Assembly: GCA_027118455.1 (NCBI GenBank)
Contig: JAJAYZ010000085.1
Location: forward strand, 1 to 64,000
Reading direction: 5' to 3'
Length of the DNA stretch: 64,000 bases
From: Actinomycetes bacterium
Lineage (GTDB): Bacteria; Actinomycetota; Actinomycetes; JAHEKZ01
Made by a program: the position numbers and the translations under genes
The notes under the pieces: generated by a model
The model's database searches: none
Told to the model about the DNA's origin: nothing
Seen by the model: the letters and a program-made list of their open reading frames with translations, nothing else
Shown: positions 41,814 to 52,243 of the stretch, piece by piece
Numbering within the stretch: position 1 is the stretch's first letter
Layout of the letters: each line of letters begins with the position of its first letter

Positions 41814-43580
41814 TTACTCCACGCTGACGGTCATGGTGGCGCTCAACCCCCCTGAGTGCTTGAGGTCACTGGCTGCCACCACGCGTACCTGGTGTCCTTC
41901 GACGCTCTGGAAGCTCCCCTTGAGCGTGAATGAGTCGTCTGCTGTCGTCTTTCTGGAGACGGTGCTTACCCATCGTCCATCCACGCGCTTCTGGAGCGTG
42001 ACGCTGATGCCCTCCCCCTTCGGAGCGACCGACCCGGTGACCTTGAAGGTTTCGCCGGGGGCGACGACGGGCGGACCGACCGCGGCGCTGACCACGTGCC
42101 GAACCGAGACACCGGCCACCGGCGTGAGGGTGGTGGCCCAGTCCCAGCCGGGTGCAAGCCGGAGGCGCCACTCAAAGGTGCGGTCTGCGACCTCCGGAAT
42201 CGACACCGAACCGTCGGCAAGAGTGTTTGCCATACCGACGGCAGACCAGGCGTTGCCCGGAACCCGTCGGAGCACGGTCACCTGCTGACCAGCGATCGGA
42301 AGGCCAGCGATCGAGAACTTCCCATCAACGGTGAACGACGATCCGTACCCCACTGATGCCGGAACCGTGACGGATGAACGAGCCGGCGCTGGCGAAAGGC
42401 TCTTGGCAAAGGTCTCGGCCTTTTTCCACAGCGCCGGGTCTTCGACGCCAAGGCGCCAGACGGCGACGCCCTGGATCCCCAGTTGCTGGGCGAGCTGCAA
42501 ACGGGTCAGCGCCGAGCGTCCTTCACCGAACCTGACTCGGCGCATGACGACGCAGTTGCCGTACTCAGGGTACGGACGCCGGTAGTCGAAGTGGTACTCG
42601 CCAGCCTTGTCGCTCCACGCAGGAGTCGCGTTGTACGTGGCCTTCAGCCCCAGCGCCTGTTGCGCCGTCGGTGAAACCGTTCCCTTGGCGGCGTCAGGAC
42701 AGGTTCCCTTCAGTGTCCTGACGTACCAGTTCTGGCCATACTGCGGGACCCCGATCGAGAGCGGCACACCCTTGAACTTGGTCTTGGCGTACTTGATGAC
42801 GTCGCGCGTCCAGTCGAGCGGACCGATCGGACCTGGCGGTGTGGACGCGGTGCTGTAGTCGTAGGTCATGACCCGGACGCGATCGACGCTGCGGCCGATC
42901 GCGGCGTAATCGAAGACCTCCCAGTTGGGGCCGGACGCCGAACGACGCGCGGGAACGGCCACAGACAGCAGTGCATCCATCGCATGGAGGCGATTGCGGA
43001 GCCTGTCGAGGAAGACCGGGAAGAGCTTCTTGACGGCGGTGCGGTCAGCGCCAACACTGCCGAAGTTCATGCCCTCGAAGTCGATATCGGCACCATCAGA
43101 ACCGGTGCGCTCCACCATCGCGACGATCTCGTCGATCAGTGCTGAACGGCGGTCGGCGTCTTGCAGCAGCCCCGCCATTTCGGCGGCATTGATGCCCTCA
43201 TCATTGATGGTCGGCAGGGCGGCGATGCCAGCCGAATGCAGATCGTCAATGCCGCTGATCAAGCTGCTCTCTGATTGCGCGTTGTCGCCCTGGGGCAGAA
43301 CCTGCTAGGACGTGGTGGCCCGATACCAGAAGGGCGAGATCTCCGAGACGACGTCGGCGTGCGCGACCACAGATGCAATTCCGGCGCTGAAATCACGATG
43401 GGAGATCCACCCCGTCACAACGCGCCGCTCCGACAGCGGCGAGAGACCAACAGTCGTGGTGGGCGACGGCGCCGCATCGGTCGACGTCAGAACAAAGGTC
43501 AGCAGCGGCAGCGCGACCAGGAGAGCCAGCAGCCCGGTCAGTGCCGTTCTCGTTCTGGAGTACGCCAACGCCATGGCCAT
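41814..43580 (-). pseudogene. GH18 hydrolase with C-terminal Ig-like domains, interrupted by one in-frame TAG
   Basis: The frame from ATG 43580 encodes a signal peptide (ALTGLLALLVALPLLTFVLT), then RRVVTGWISHRDF and EISPFWYRATTS, and then meets TAG at codon 92 (43305-43307). It resumes in the same frame as the rest of a GH18 barrel with intact DGADIDFE and MTYDYSTAS, and two Ig-like domains from ~residue 390. Without the stop it would be 588 aa and would align along its length with the neighbour. One nonsense change (possibly CAG to TAG) inactivates it. Confidence 0.8.
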
Positions 43581-43608
43581 CTCGCCCGCACTAGTCGGTC
43601 TCGACAGG

Positions 43609-44784
43609 CTACCTGTCGCCACGCGGAGCCCAGCTCCACGCGTAGTCGGGATCATCTGCTTCGATCGCTGCCGGCCCGATGTCGAGCGGGCGGAAGGTAT
43701 CGATCATCACCGCTGTCTCATCAGTTGATTCAACCCCAAGGCTCGCCTCCACCGCTCCCGGCTGAGGGCCGTGCGTACATCCGCTCGGATGCAGGGTGAG
43801 TGACCCATGGCCGATTCCAGAACCACGCCGGCTGGTGAACTCACCACCTACGTAAAAGAGCACCTCGTCGGAGTCGACGTTGGCGTGGTTGTACGGGGTT
43901 GGGATCGCGTCCGGGTGGTAGTCGAGCTTTCGCGGTACGAATGAGCAGACGACGAAGTTAGGCCCGGCGAAGGTCTGGTGCACTGTCGGCGGCTGGTGGA
44001 TCCGCCCGGTGATGGGTTCGAAGTCAGCAATGTTGAGCGCATACGGATACAGGCCACCGTCCCACCCGACGACGTCGAAGGGGTGATGGGCGTAGACGAA
44101 CCGCGACATGCCGCCGCGCGTGCGCACCAGCACCTCCACATCCTCGCCCTCTTCGACGAGGGGCGCGTCAGGGACGCGCAGGTCGCGTTCGCAGAACGGT
44201 GCATGCTCGAGAAACTGACCGCGCTTGGAGAGATACCGACTCGGCGCACCAATGTGTCCACTCGCCTCGACGACCAGCAGACGCAGCGGGTCACCCGCCG
44301 CCGGCACGACCCGATACGTGGTCGAGGTAGGAATCACCATGTAGTCACCGAGCCCGACCGGGAGGCGCCCGAATACCGACTCGACGACACCAGCCCCCGA
44401 CTCGACATACAGCAACTCGTCGCCCGTCCCGTTCCGGTAGAGCGGGGACGGAACGCTCGCCACGCAGTACGAGACCCGTACGTCGGCGTTGCCGAACATC
44501 AGTTTGCGTGCCGTGACGGCGTCGTCAGAGGGCCCGACGGAGATCTTGTGGGCACGCACGTGTCGCGGTGTCAGCGGGTGGTTCGGCCACAACTCACCAG
44601 CCGGGTCTGACCACACCTCGATCGCCCGCACAGCTGTCGGAAGGTTCCGGTGGTAGAGCAGAGCCGACTCGCTGGAGAAGCCTTCCTGACCCATGAGCTC
44701 TTCGGAGTAAAGACCGCCGTCCGGCCGACGGAACTGGGTGTGCCGCTTACGAGGGATGTCGCCGACGGTCCGGTAGTGCGTCAC
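43609..44784 (-). CDS. hmgA: Homogentisate 1,2-dioxygenase
   Basis: A 391-aa ring-cleaving iron dioxygenase of tyrosine and phenylalanine degradation, forming maleylacetoacetate. YNHANVDSDEVLFYVGGEF carries the iron-binding His/Glu region, and HPSGCTHGPQPG another histidine. It is divergent from an unknown gene coupled to fahA, with hpd ~3.5 kb away. GTG start behind GGAGGA. Confidence 0.94.
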   Translation of the reverse strand: MTHYRTVGDIPRKRHTQFRRPDGGLYSEELMGQEGFSSESALLYHRNLPTAVRAIEVWSDPAGELWPNHPLTPRHVRAHKISVGPSDDAVTARKLMFGNADVRVSYCVASVPSPLYRNGTGDELLYVESGAGVVESVFGRLPVGLGDYMVIPTSTTYRVVPAAGDPLRLLVVEASGHIGAPSRYLSKRGQFLEHAPFCERDLRVPDAPLVEEGEDVEVLVRTRGGMSRFVYAHHPFDVVGWDGGLYPYALNIADFEPITGRIHQPPTVHQTFAGPNFVVCSFVPRKLDYHPDAIPTPYNHANVDSDEVLFYVGGEFTSRRGSGIGHGSLTLHPSGCTHGPQPGAVEASLGVESTDETAVMIDTFRPLDIGPAAIEADDPDYAWSWAPRGDR

Positions 44785-44849
44785 GCGTCCTCCATCGCTG
44801 GGGCTCCCGGGTATGGGGGCGCTCTCGACTTTCCGATAACGTCGCTACC

Positions 44850-45671
44850 GTGTCAAGTATCAACGGACTCGCACTGTCCCTGATTGACGATGCGGCCGTC
44901 TTCCCGCCGGGTAATGCGTCTCTCGACGACGCCATCACCGGGTACTACAACCGCTTTGAGACCAACCAGCAGGAAATTGTTGGTCCACTGCTGATTCCAG
45001 CCTCCGCCGTGGACTCCCTAAGGACGCACGCGGATCCCCTTCGCATGCTCGACGTCGCCATCGTCGGCGACACCGGCTTTGACGGGCTCGTGGCCGCGCG
45101 AGACTCTCTCGAAAACGATACGTGGATCGCCGTCCAGCACGTCGAGCTTCGCGCGCCATCGGATGGCGCGATCGGCGAGTCAGTGGGCACCCTGCTCGGT
45201 GCATTGGCATTCACCGTTCCCACGTACGTCGAGCTGCCGGTCACCGAAGCGCCCGCCGGACTTAACGTCCTGGCCGCCGACGGTGCAGAGCGGGCAAAGT
45301 TCCGCACCGGCCCGTACGAAGTTCCCTCGCCGGATCAGTTGGCCGCCGCCATCGGTGCGGCGGTCCGGCTTCGCGTCCCGTTCAAACTCACCGGCGGACT
45401 GCACCACGCGCTGCCCACCCACGACGAGGCAAGCAATCGGCAGCACCACGGCCTCCTCAACGTCCTGGCGGCCACTGCGGCGGCAACCGAAGAGGGCGAC
45501 GACCTCGAGCTTGCCCGGCTCCTTGCATCCGCTGACCCTGACCAACTACTTGCTCAGCTGGGTACCGTCGACGCCGGAGTCATTCGGCGGCACTTCAAGT
45601 CGGTGGGCTCCTGCAGCATCGATGAGCCCTACCAAGAACTGGTGCGTTACGGGGTGGTGGAGGAGTCATGA
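44850..45671 (+). CDS. Unknown protein coupled to fahA
   Basis: A 273-aa soluble protein of no family I recognise. It contains DDAAVFPPGNASLDDA at the start, GGLHHALPTHDE near 183 and a C-terminal SVGSCSIDEPYQEL. The ATGA overlap with fahA and divergence from hmgA place it in tyrosine degradation. The only homogentisate step not seen here is maleylacetoacetate isomerase, so this protein is a positional candidate. It lacks the glutathione-transferase look of the known isomerase. The PPG, HH and C motifs may mark an active site. Confidence 0.7.
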   Translation: MSSINGLALSLIDDAAVFPPGNASLDDAITGYYNRFETNQQEIVGPLLIPASAVDSLRTHADPLRMLDVAIVGDTGFDGLVAARDSLENDTWIAVQHVELRAPSDGAIGESVGTLLGALAFTVPTYVELPVTEAPAGLNVLAADGAERAKFRTGPYEVPSPDQLAAAIGAAVRLRVPFKLTGGLHHALPTHDEASNRQHHGLLNVLAATAAATEEGDDLELARLLASADPDQLLAQLGTVDAGVIRRHFKSVGSCSIDEPYQELVRYGVVEES

Positions 45672-46888
45672 CCAGTTCTTGGGTCGAGGGAACAGACGGT
45701 TCGGACTACTCAACGGCCGTTCTGCCTATGGGGGTGGCGGTCCTTCCCGGCAATGATGCGCCACACACCGTCACCCGAATCGGCGACCAGGTGCTCGACC
45801 TCCACGACGTCGCCCGGTCCGGACTCGGGGGCGATGACCTCAGCCCCCTGCTCACCACCGGGACCTTGAACAGCGTGCTCGCAGCGGGACGGCCGGTCTG
45901 GACTCAGCTTCGGACGACCCTGACCACCTGGCTCAGCGACCCTGCCTACCGCGAGCGCGTCACACCACACCTGCACCCGACCAGCACAGCACACCTGGTG
46001 ATGCCGTTCGAGGTGGCCGACTATGTCGACTTCTACTCCTCTGAGCAACACGCTCGCAACGTCGGTGCCATCTTTCGACCCGACTCCCCGGGTCTTCCCG
46101 AGAACTGGAAGCACTTACCGATCGGGTACCACGGTCGGGCCGGAACCGTTGTGGTGAGCGGCACCAACATCGTCCGCCCCCATGGCCAGCACAAGCCGCG
46201 CAATGCTGCGGAACCGTCGTTCGGGCCGTCGGCCCGGCTCGACATCGAGGCCGAGGTCGGGTTCGTAGTCGGAACGCCAAGCAAACTCGGGTACCCCGTT
46301 CACCCCGGCGCACTGACCGACCACGTCTTTGGAGTGGTCCTGGTCAATGACTGGTCGGCACGAGACATCCAGGCGTGGGAGTACGTGCCTCTTGGGCCAT
46401 TCCTCGGCAAGTCGTTCGCCACATCGATCTCTCCCTGGGTCATCCCATTGGATGCGCTAGCGCCGGCACGGTGTCCGCTCCCGTCGCAGGACCCTCCGGT
46501 GTTCGGCTACCTGCGCGACGACGACCCGTGGTGCCTCGACCTACGCCTATCGGTCACCCTCAACGGGTCCGTCATCAGCGAGCCTCCCTTTGCCACGCAG
46601 TACTGGTCGCCGGGTCAGCAAATGGCGCACCTGACCATCAACGGTGCATCACTCCGCACCGGCGACCTCTTCGCATCTGGAACCGTGACAGGGGCACAGC
46701 GCCTCCAGCGCGGCTCGCTCCTCGAGCTCAGCTGGGGCGGACGCGAGCCCTTTACCCTCGACGACGGAAGCGAACGCACGTTCCTCGAGGACGGCGACAC
46801 CGTCTCGATCAGCGGGTGGGCGCCCGGCCCTGACGGCACGCGGGTTGGCCTCGGCGACGTGACCGGGACCGTTCTCGCCGCCAGCTAG
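45668..46888 (+). CDS. fahA: Fumarylacetoacetase
   Basis: A 406-aa hydrolase splitting fumarylacetoacetate into fumarate and acetoacetate. VDFYSSEQHA, WKHLPIGYHGRAGTVV, EAEVGFVVG and NDWSARDIQAWEYVPLGPFLGKSF are diagnostic metal and substrate motifs. The acetoacetate could feed the acetoacetyl-CoA synthetase at 15.8 kb. It overlaps the unknown gene upstream by 4 bp, and its TAG overlaps the stop of the convergent peptidase. Confidence 0.95.
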   Translation: MTSSWVEGTDGSDYSTAVLPMGVAVLPGNDAPHTVTRIGDQVLDLHDVARSGLGGDDLSPLLTTGTLNSVLAAGRPVWTQLRTTLTTWLSDPAYRERVTPHLHPTSTAHLVMPFEVADYVDFYSSEQHARNVGAIFRPDSPGLPENWKHLPIGYHGRAGTVVVSGTNIVRPHGQHKPRNAAEPSFGPSARLDIEAEVGFVVGTPSKLGYPVHPGALTDHVFGVVLVNDWSARDIQAWEYVPLGPFLGKSFATSISPWVIPLDALAPARCPLPSQDPPVFGYLRDDDPWCLDLRLSVTLNGSVISEPPFATQYWSPGQQMAHLTINGASLRTGDLFASGTVTGAQRLQRGSLLELSWGGREPFTLDDGSERTFLEDGDTVSISGWAPGPDGTRVGLGDVTGTVLAAS

Positions 46889-48297
46889 CGAGGGTCGGCC
46901 GGCTTGACGCCGTCCACCACCCATTCGGTGAAGAACGCGTCCAGCGAGCGCCCCGAGACGCGCTCAGCAAGGCGCTTGAAGTCGCCGGTACGAGCATTGC
47001 TGTTCGCGTATCGATGCGCCCACTGCTGCAGGACCTTGTTGAGCGTCGGCGCTCCTACCTTGAGGCGCAGAGCATACAGAGTCATACCGCCACGCGAGTA
47101 GATCGGGCCGTCGAAGAGGTTGGCGTACCCAGGGTCTGACACGTTCAAGGCCCAGAAAGGGCTGTCGCTGGGCCGCGAGTACGCGATCGCGAACTGCTCA
47201 GCCACCGAAGGTCCGCCGTCGTGCTCGACCCACAGCCACTCCGCGTAGGTTGCGAAACCCTCATTCAGCCAGATGTCGCGCCAGCGCTCGAGGGCGACAC
47301 TGTCGCCGTACCATTGGTGCGAAAGCTCATGGGCGACCGTCGGAGTGAACCCCCGCCAACCGACAAGTGTCTTGTCGTAGGTGGGACGCGTCTGGTTCTC
47401 CAGCGCGTAGTAGCTGCGGTAGTTGTCGACAATGCCACCAGCAGCCTCGAACGGGTACCGGCCGAACTTGGACTCGAAGAAGTCGATGATCTCCGGAGCG
47501 CGGCCCAGCACGCGGTCAGCGCTCTTCGGAAAGCCTCGATCCACGTAGTTCAGCACCGGGATACCCGAGCTGGTGCGCATCCGGTCGAAGCGCCACGTGC
47601 CGATCGACAGCGTCGCCAGGTACGAGGCCATCGGGTCCTCGGCACACCACTTAAAGGTGGTCCATCCGTTGCGCGTGATGGGCGCCCGCTCGGGCAGGCC
47701 GTTCGACACCGCCTGAAGACCCTTGGGCACAGCGATCTTGGTGCAGATCTTGGCCTTGTCACTGGGATGCTCGTTGACCGGGAACCAGAACATCCCGGCC
47801 TCGGGTTCACCGACGATGGTGGCGCCATCGGAGGTGTTGAACCAGCCGGACTTGCCGAGATCTGGATCGTTGAGGATCTGCGGCTTTCCGGCATACGTGA
47901 CAACAACAGTGAAGGGGTCTCCGTCGGTGATACCGACAGCTGGCTGCACCGTCATCTCGCGAGGAGCCCGACTGACCGTCGCAGCGACGCCGTCGACGGT
48001 GGCCGAGTCGACAACCAGGCCGTAGAGGTCGAGGTTGAACGCCGACAACGACTGCGTTGCTGTCGCCTCGATCGTCGCAACACCCTGCAGACGGTCGGTG
48101 TCAGGGTTGAACCGGAGGTCGAGGTCGTAGCGCCTGACCTGATAGCCACCGTTGCCCTCATTGGGAACGTACGGATCACCGATTCCCACAGCGCCGGGAG
48201 TCCCTCCCCTGGCCATCGCCACTGACCCGACGCCCAGCGCGCTCACCAGGAGGGACGCCACAACGGCGAGACTGACGACGATCGGCTTTCGGACCAC
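46885..48297 (-). CDS. Secreted M1-family metallopeptidase
   Basis: A 470-aa zinc aminopeptidase-like protein with a signal peptide (~1-29). The active site HELSHQWYGD with NEGFATYAEW 18 residues on is the HExxH-x18-E of M1 gluzincins. It is much shorter than PepN, lacking the large C-terminal helical domain. It lies between fahA and hpd but is probably not part of the pathway. GTG start. Confidence 0.9.
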   Translation of the reverse strand: MVRKPIVVSLAVVASLLVSALGVGSVAMARGGTPGAVGIGDPYVPNEGNGGYQVRRYDLDLRFNPDTDRLQGVATIEATATQSLSAFNLDLYGLVVDSATVDGVAATVSRAPREMTVQPAVGITDGDPFTVVVTYAGKPQILNDPDLGKSGWFNTSDGATIVGEPEAGMFWFPVNEHPSDKAKICTKIAVPKGLQAVSNGLPERAPITRNGWTTFKWCAEDPMASYLATLSIGTWRFDRMRTSSGIPVLNYVDRGFPKSADRVLGRAPEIIDFFESKFGRYPFEAAGGIVDNYRSYYALENQTRPTYDKTLVGWRGFTPTVAHELSHQWYGDSVALERWRDIWLNEGFATYAEWLWVEHDGGPSVAEQFAIAYSRPSDSPFWALNVSDPGYANLFDGPIYSRGGMTLYALRLKVGAPTLNKVLQQWAHRYANSNARTGDFKRLAERVSGRSLDAFFTEWVVDGVKPADPR

Positions 48298-48341
48298 GTG
48301 AGGATCCCTTCTGATGCGGATGCCTCACTCTAGCGGTCGTC

Positions 48342-49544
<1,203 letters not shown>

Positions 49545-49581
49545 TCACCATGCGCAACCTCTAGGCGCCGCGGTAGTCAAT

Positions 49582-49590
49582 CTGTACAGT
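49582..49590 (+). promoter_or_regulatory. Probable -10 and palindrome before the Lrp gene
   Basis: CTGTACAG (49582-49589) is an 8-bp palindrome overlapping a TACAGT -10-like hexamer at 49585-49590, just before the ATG at 49599. It could be an autoregulatory half-site. Weak, by eye. Confidence 0.35.
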
Positions 49591-49598
49591 CAGTCGAC

Positions 49599-50084
49599 AT
49601 GAAGCCATCGATTGATGCACTCGACGCCCGGATCTTGGCCCTCTTCCGTGCCGAGCCCCGCATTGGGGTTCTCGAGGCCTCCCGCCGGCTCTCGGTGGCC
49701 AGGGGAACGGTGCAGGCCCGGTTGGACCGCTTGGAGACGCAAGGCATCGTCACCGGGTGGGGACCGGACGTCGACCCGGTAGCGCTCGGGTTCGAGGTCA
49801 GCGCTTTCGTGACTCTTGAGATCAGCCAGCGGGGTCACCGTGCGATCGAGACGGCGCTGACCCACCTGCCCGAGGTGTTGGAGGCGCACACGATCTCCGG
49901 GTCGGGCGACATGTTGGTACGCGCCGTGGCCCGTAGCAACGCCGACCTGCAGCGGGTGGTCGACGCCGTTCTCGACATCGACGGCGTCGAGCGTTCGAAC
50001 ATGGTGATCGTGTTAGCCAACGGCGTCCCGTACCGCACGACGCCGCTTCTGGAGCGAGCAGCCCTGGGCCGCGAGGACGTCTAG
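49599..50084 (+). CDS. Lrp/AsnC-family regulator
   Basis: A 161-aa regulator with an N-terminal helix-turn-helix (VLEASRRLSVARGTVQARLDRLE, ~22-45) and a RAM ligand domain (EAHTISGSGDMLVRAVA, ~95-110). Divergent orientation 126 bp from hpd suggests control of tyrosine degradation by an aromatic amino acid, consistent with the family. Confidence 0.88.
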   Translation: MKPSIDALDARILALFRAEPRIGVLEASRRLSVARGTVQARLDRLETQGIVTGWGPDVDPVALGFEVSAFVTLEISQRGHRAIETALTHLPEVLEAHTISGSGDMLVRAVARSNADLQRVVDAVLDIDGVERSNMVIVLANGVPYRTTPLLERAALGREDV

Positions 50085-50094
50085 GAAGCCCGGC

Positions 50095-50600
50095 TTAGAC
50101 GGTCTCGGCGAGCTTGCGAAGTTGGAATGAGGCGAAGACCTCAACGATGCCGGGGAAGACGAGCCACAGTCCGGTCACCCAGACGAGAGAGTTGATGGTG
50201 ATCGCCGGCCAGGCAAGGACGACGATGCCAGCCGCTAGGCTGAGCCCGCCGATGAAAGTGACCCACCCGTGTGCCGGCATCCCGGGGTTGGCGATGCCCT
50301 CGATCAAGTCCGCGATCCCCAGGATCACCGCCAACAACCCCGCGACCGCCGAGAACACTCGCATGCCGGTGCCCTCGGTGCCCCCGGTGTCAGTCTGAAA
50401 GCTCGCCACGATCATGAAGAGGCCGGCGAGGATCAGGTAGATGCCGGTGATGACGGCAAAGAACACGACCGACTGCTCGGTGAACACCATCAGCAGGACA
50501 CCGAGGACGACCGAGGCGAGGCCGAAGAAGAGGACAACGGCGAACGAGCGACCGAGCGACCGAGCGACGCCTGCACTTGCTCCGTCGATGGGGTGCTCAT
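50095..50600 (-). pseudogene. DUF308/HdeD-like membrane protein, frameshifted by an 8-bp tandem repeat
   Basis: The downstream frame (from ~50540) encodes several membrane segments of the DUF308/HdeD type. The natural start is ATG 50600, which overlaps the ABC ATPase stop (ATGA) and reads MSTPSTEQVQASLGRS. Between them lie three copies of an 8-bp repeat (50545-50568). With three copies the frames do not connect; removing one copy joins them as ASLGRSFAVVLFFG and gives 165 aa. A partial product could start at a later ATG (50490). This may be phase-variable, recently inactivated, or an assembly slip. Confidence 0.75.
50545..50568. repeat. 8-bp tandem repeat, three copies
   Basis: cgagcgac x3 within codons ~11-19 of the DUF308 gene. 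The unit is not a multiple of three, so gain or loss of a copy switches frame. Confidence 0.95.
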
Positions 50601-51361
50601 AGCCGCCCAGCCTCCGTCACTCGGCGTAGGAAACGCCTGGTGCGCTCCTGTTGCGGCTCGGAGAGTACCTGCTCAGGTGGCCCGAGCTCGGCAACCTCGC
50701 CACCGTCCAAGAAGGCGACGCGGGTGGCTACTTCGCGAGCGAAGGCCATCTCGTGAGTGGCGAGCACCATCGTGAGCCCAGCGGCTTTGAGGTCACGGAT
50801 CACCCCGAGCACCTCACCGACCAGTTCGGGATCGAGCGCCGATGTGATCTCGTCGAAGAGCATGATTCTTGGCTGCATAGCCAAGGCCCGCACGATAGCG
50901 ACGCGCTGCTGCTGTCCGCCGGAAAGCCGGTCGGGGTAGCCGGCGGCCTTGTCGGCGAGACCGAACCTCGTCAGCAGGTCCATGGCCTGCGTCTCAGCGT
51001 CATCGCGTGAATGACCCAGGACCTTGCGCGGAGCCAACGTGATGTTGTCGAGGACGCTGCGGTGCGGAAAGAGGTTGAACGACTGGAAGACGATCCCGAT
51101 GTTGCGCCGGGCCGCATTGACGTCGTAACCGGGCCAGGAGATGTCTTCGCCCTCCAAGATGATTGCGCCGGCATCGATCGGCTCGAGCAGGTCGATGCAG
51201 CGCAGCAGGGTTGACTTGCCGCATCCGGAGGGACCAATCAGGGCCACAACCTCGTGCTCGTCGACGTCGAGCGAGACTCCGCGGAGCACGGGGTTGTCGC
51301 CGTAGGCCTTGTGCACGCCCCGCAGTTGCAGCGTTGGTCCCGTGAGCGTCGGCTCAGTCAT
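50597..51361 (-). CDS. Polar amino-acid ABC transporter ATP-binding protein (GlnQ-type)
   Basis: A 254-aa ATPase with Walker A GPSGCGKST (~42), signature LSGGQQQR (~149), Walker B IMLFDEITSALDPE and switch ATHEM. It is the third gene of a binding protein/permease/ATPase operon and overlaps both neighbours by 4 bp. Confidence 0.93.
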   Translation of the reverse strand: MTEPTLTGPTLQLRGVHKAYGDNPVLRGVSLDVDEHEVVALIGPSGCGKSTLLRCIDLLEPIDAGAIILEGEDISWPGYDVNAARRNIGIVFQSFNLFPHRSVLDNITLAPRKVLGHSRDDAETQAMDLLTRFGLADKAAGYPDRLSGGQQQRVAIVRALAMQPRIMLFDEITSALDPELVGEVLGVIRDLKAAGLTMVLATHEMAFAREVATRVAFLDGGEVAELGPPEQVLSEPQQERTRRFLRRVTEAGRL

Positions 51362-52221
51362 AGGGCACCCCCAGCCGCCGCACTTCGTCTGCGTTGCCGT
51401 GCGGCCATCCAGTCAGCCCACCGGGAGAGGGGAACCGTGAGCAGGACGTAGAAGAAGGCCGCGACCACCAAGGGTGTGAAGTTGAAGGCATCCAGGGTGT
51501 AGATCTGCGCCGCCCTGGTCATCTCGATACCTGCCCCGATGATGGCCACCAACGCCGTGTCCTTCTGCAGAGCGATGAAGTCGTTCAGCAGTGGAGGCGT
51601 CACTCGACGGACGGCCTGTGGAACCACGACGTATCGCAAACTCTGGTACTGGTTCAGGCCCAACGCTCGGGCGGCGGCGCGCTGACTCGGATGCACCGAC
51701 TCCAGACCAGCACGGAGTACCTCGCCGACGTAGGCAGAGTACGAGACAACCAAGGCGAACCAGGCCCAGAAGAGCTGGGAGTCGGGAAGACCCTGGAGGT
51801 TGAGAGCGGGAATCCCGAACCCGAACAGCAAGATCAGCAGAATCGTCGGGATGCCCCGGACCACGTCGGCGTAGGCGATCGCCAGAAACCTCAGGGGTGT
51901 ATAGATCGGAGCGGTCAGGCCCCGGACGACGGCCAGCAGAAGACCGACGACCAGGATCACCGGCTCGGCCGAGACGAAGAGAATGATCGTCAGGCGCAGG
52001 CCCTTGAGAATGTCAGGCAGCACATCGCGGGCATAGAACTCGTTGAAGAAGGACTCCTTCACCGCTGGCCAACCCGGCGAGGTGAGGATCATCACGAGCA
52101 GCACCCCGAGCACCAGAACGGTGCTGAGGGTCGACACCGTTGTGTTCCGGCGTCGTCGTCTCGCGATGGCCTGAAGCCGTGCCGGGTCAAACACCGGCAC
52201 AGCGTCAGAGGTCGTTGTCAC
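51358..52221 (-). CDS. Polar amino-acid ABC transporter permease
   Basis: A 287-aa membrane protein of the HisM/GlnP type with about five segments. The EAA-type loop (GLESVHPSQRAAARALGLNQ, ~180-200) docks the ATPase. Between the binding-protein and ATPase genes, it completes an importer. Confidence 0.92.
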   Translation of the reverse strand: MTTTSDAVPVFDPARLQAIARRRRRNTTVSTLSTVLVLGVLLVMILTSPGWPAVKESFFNEFYARDVLPDILKGLRLTIILFVSAEPVILVVGLLLAVVRGLTAPIYTPLRFLAIAYADVVRGIPTILLILLFGFGIPALNLQGLPDSQLFWAWFALVVSYSAYVGEVLRAGLESVHPSQRAAARALGLNQYQSLRYVVVPQAVRRVTPPLLNDFIALQKDTALVAIIGAGIEMTRAAQIYTLDAFNFTPLVVAAFFYVLLTVPLSRWADWMAARQRRRSAAAGGAL

Positions 52222-52243
52222 AAGGCCACGCCGACGTGGCAGA

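Noticed and set aside
43305-43307. TAG in GH18 as a pyrrolysine codon
   Set aside because: No pyl genes are seen and the site is not catalytic; a nonsense mutation is more likely.
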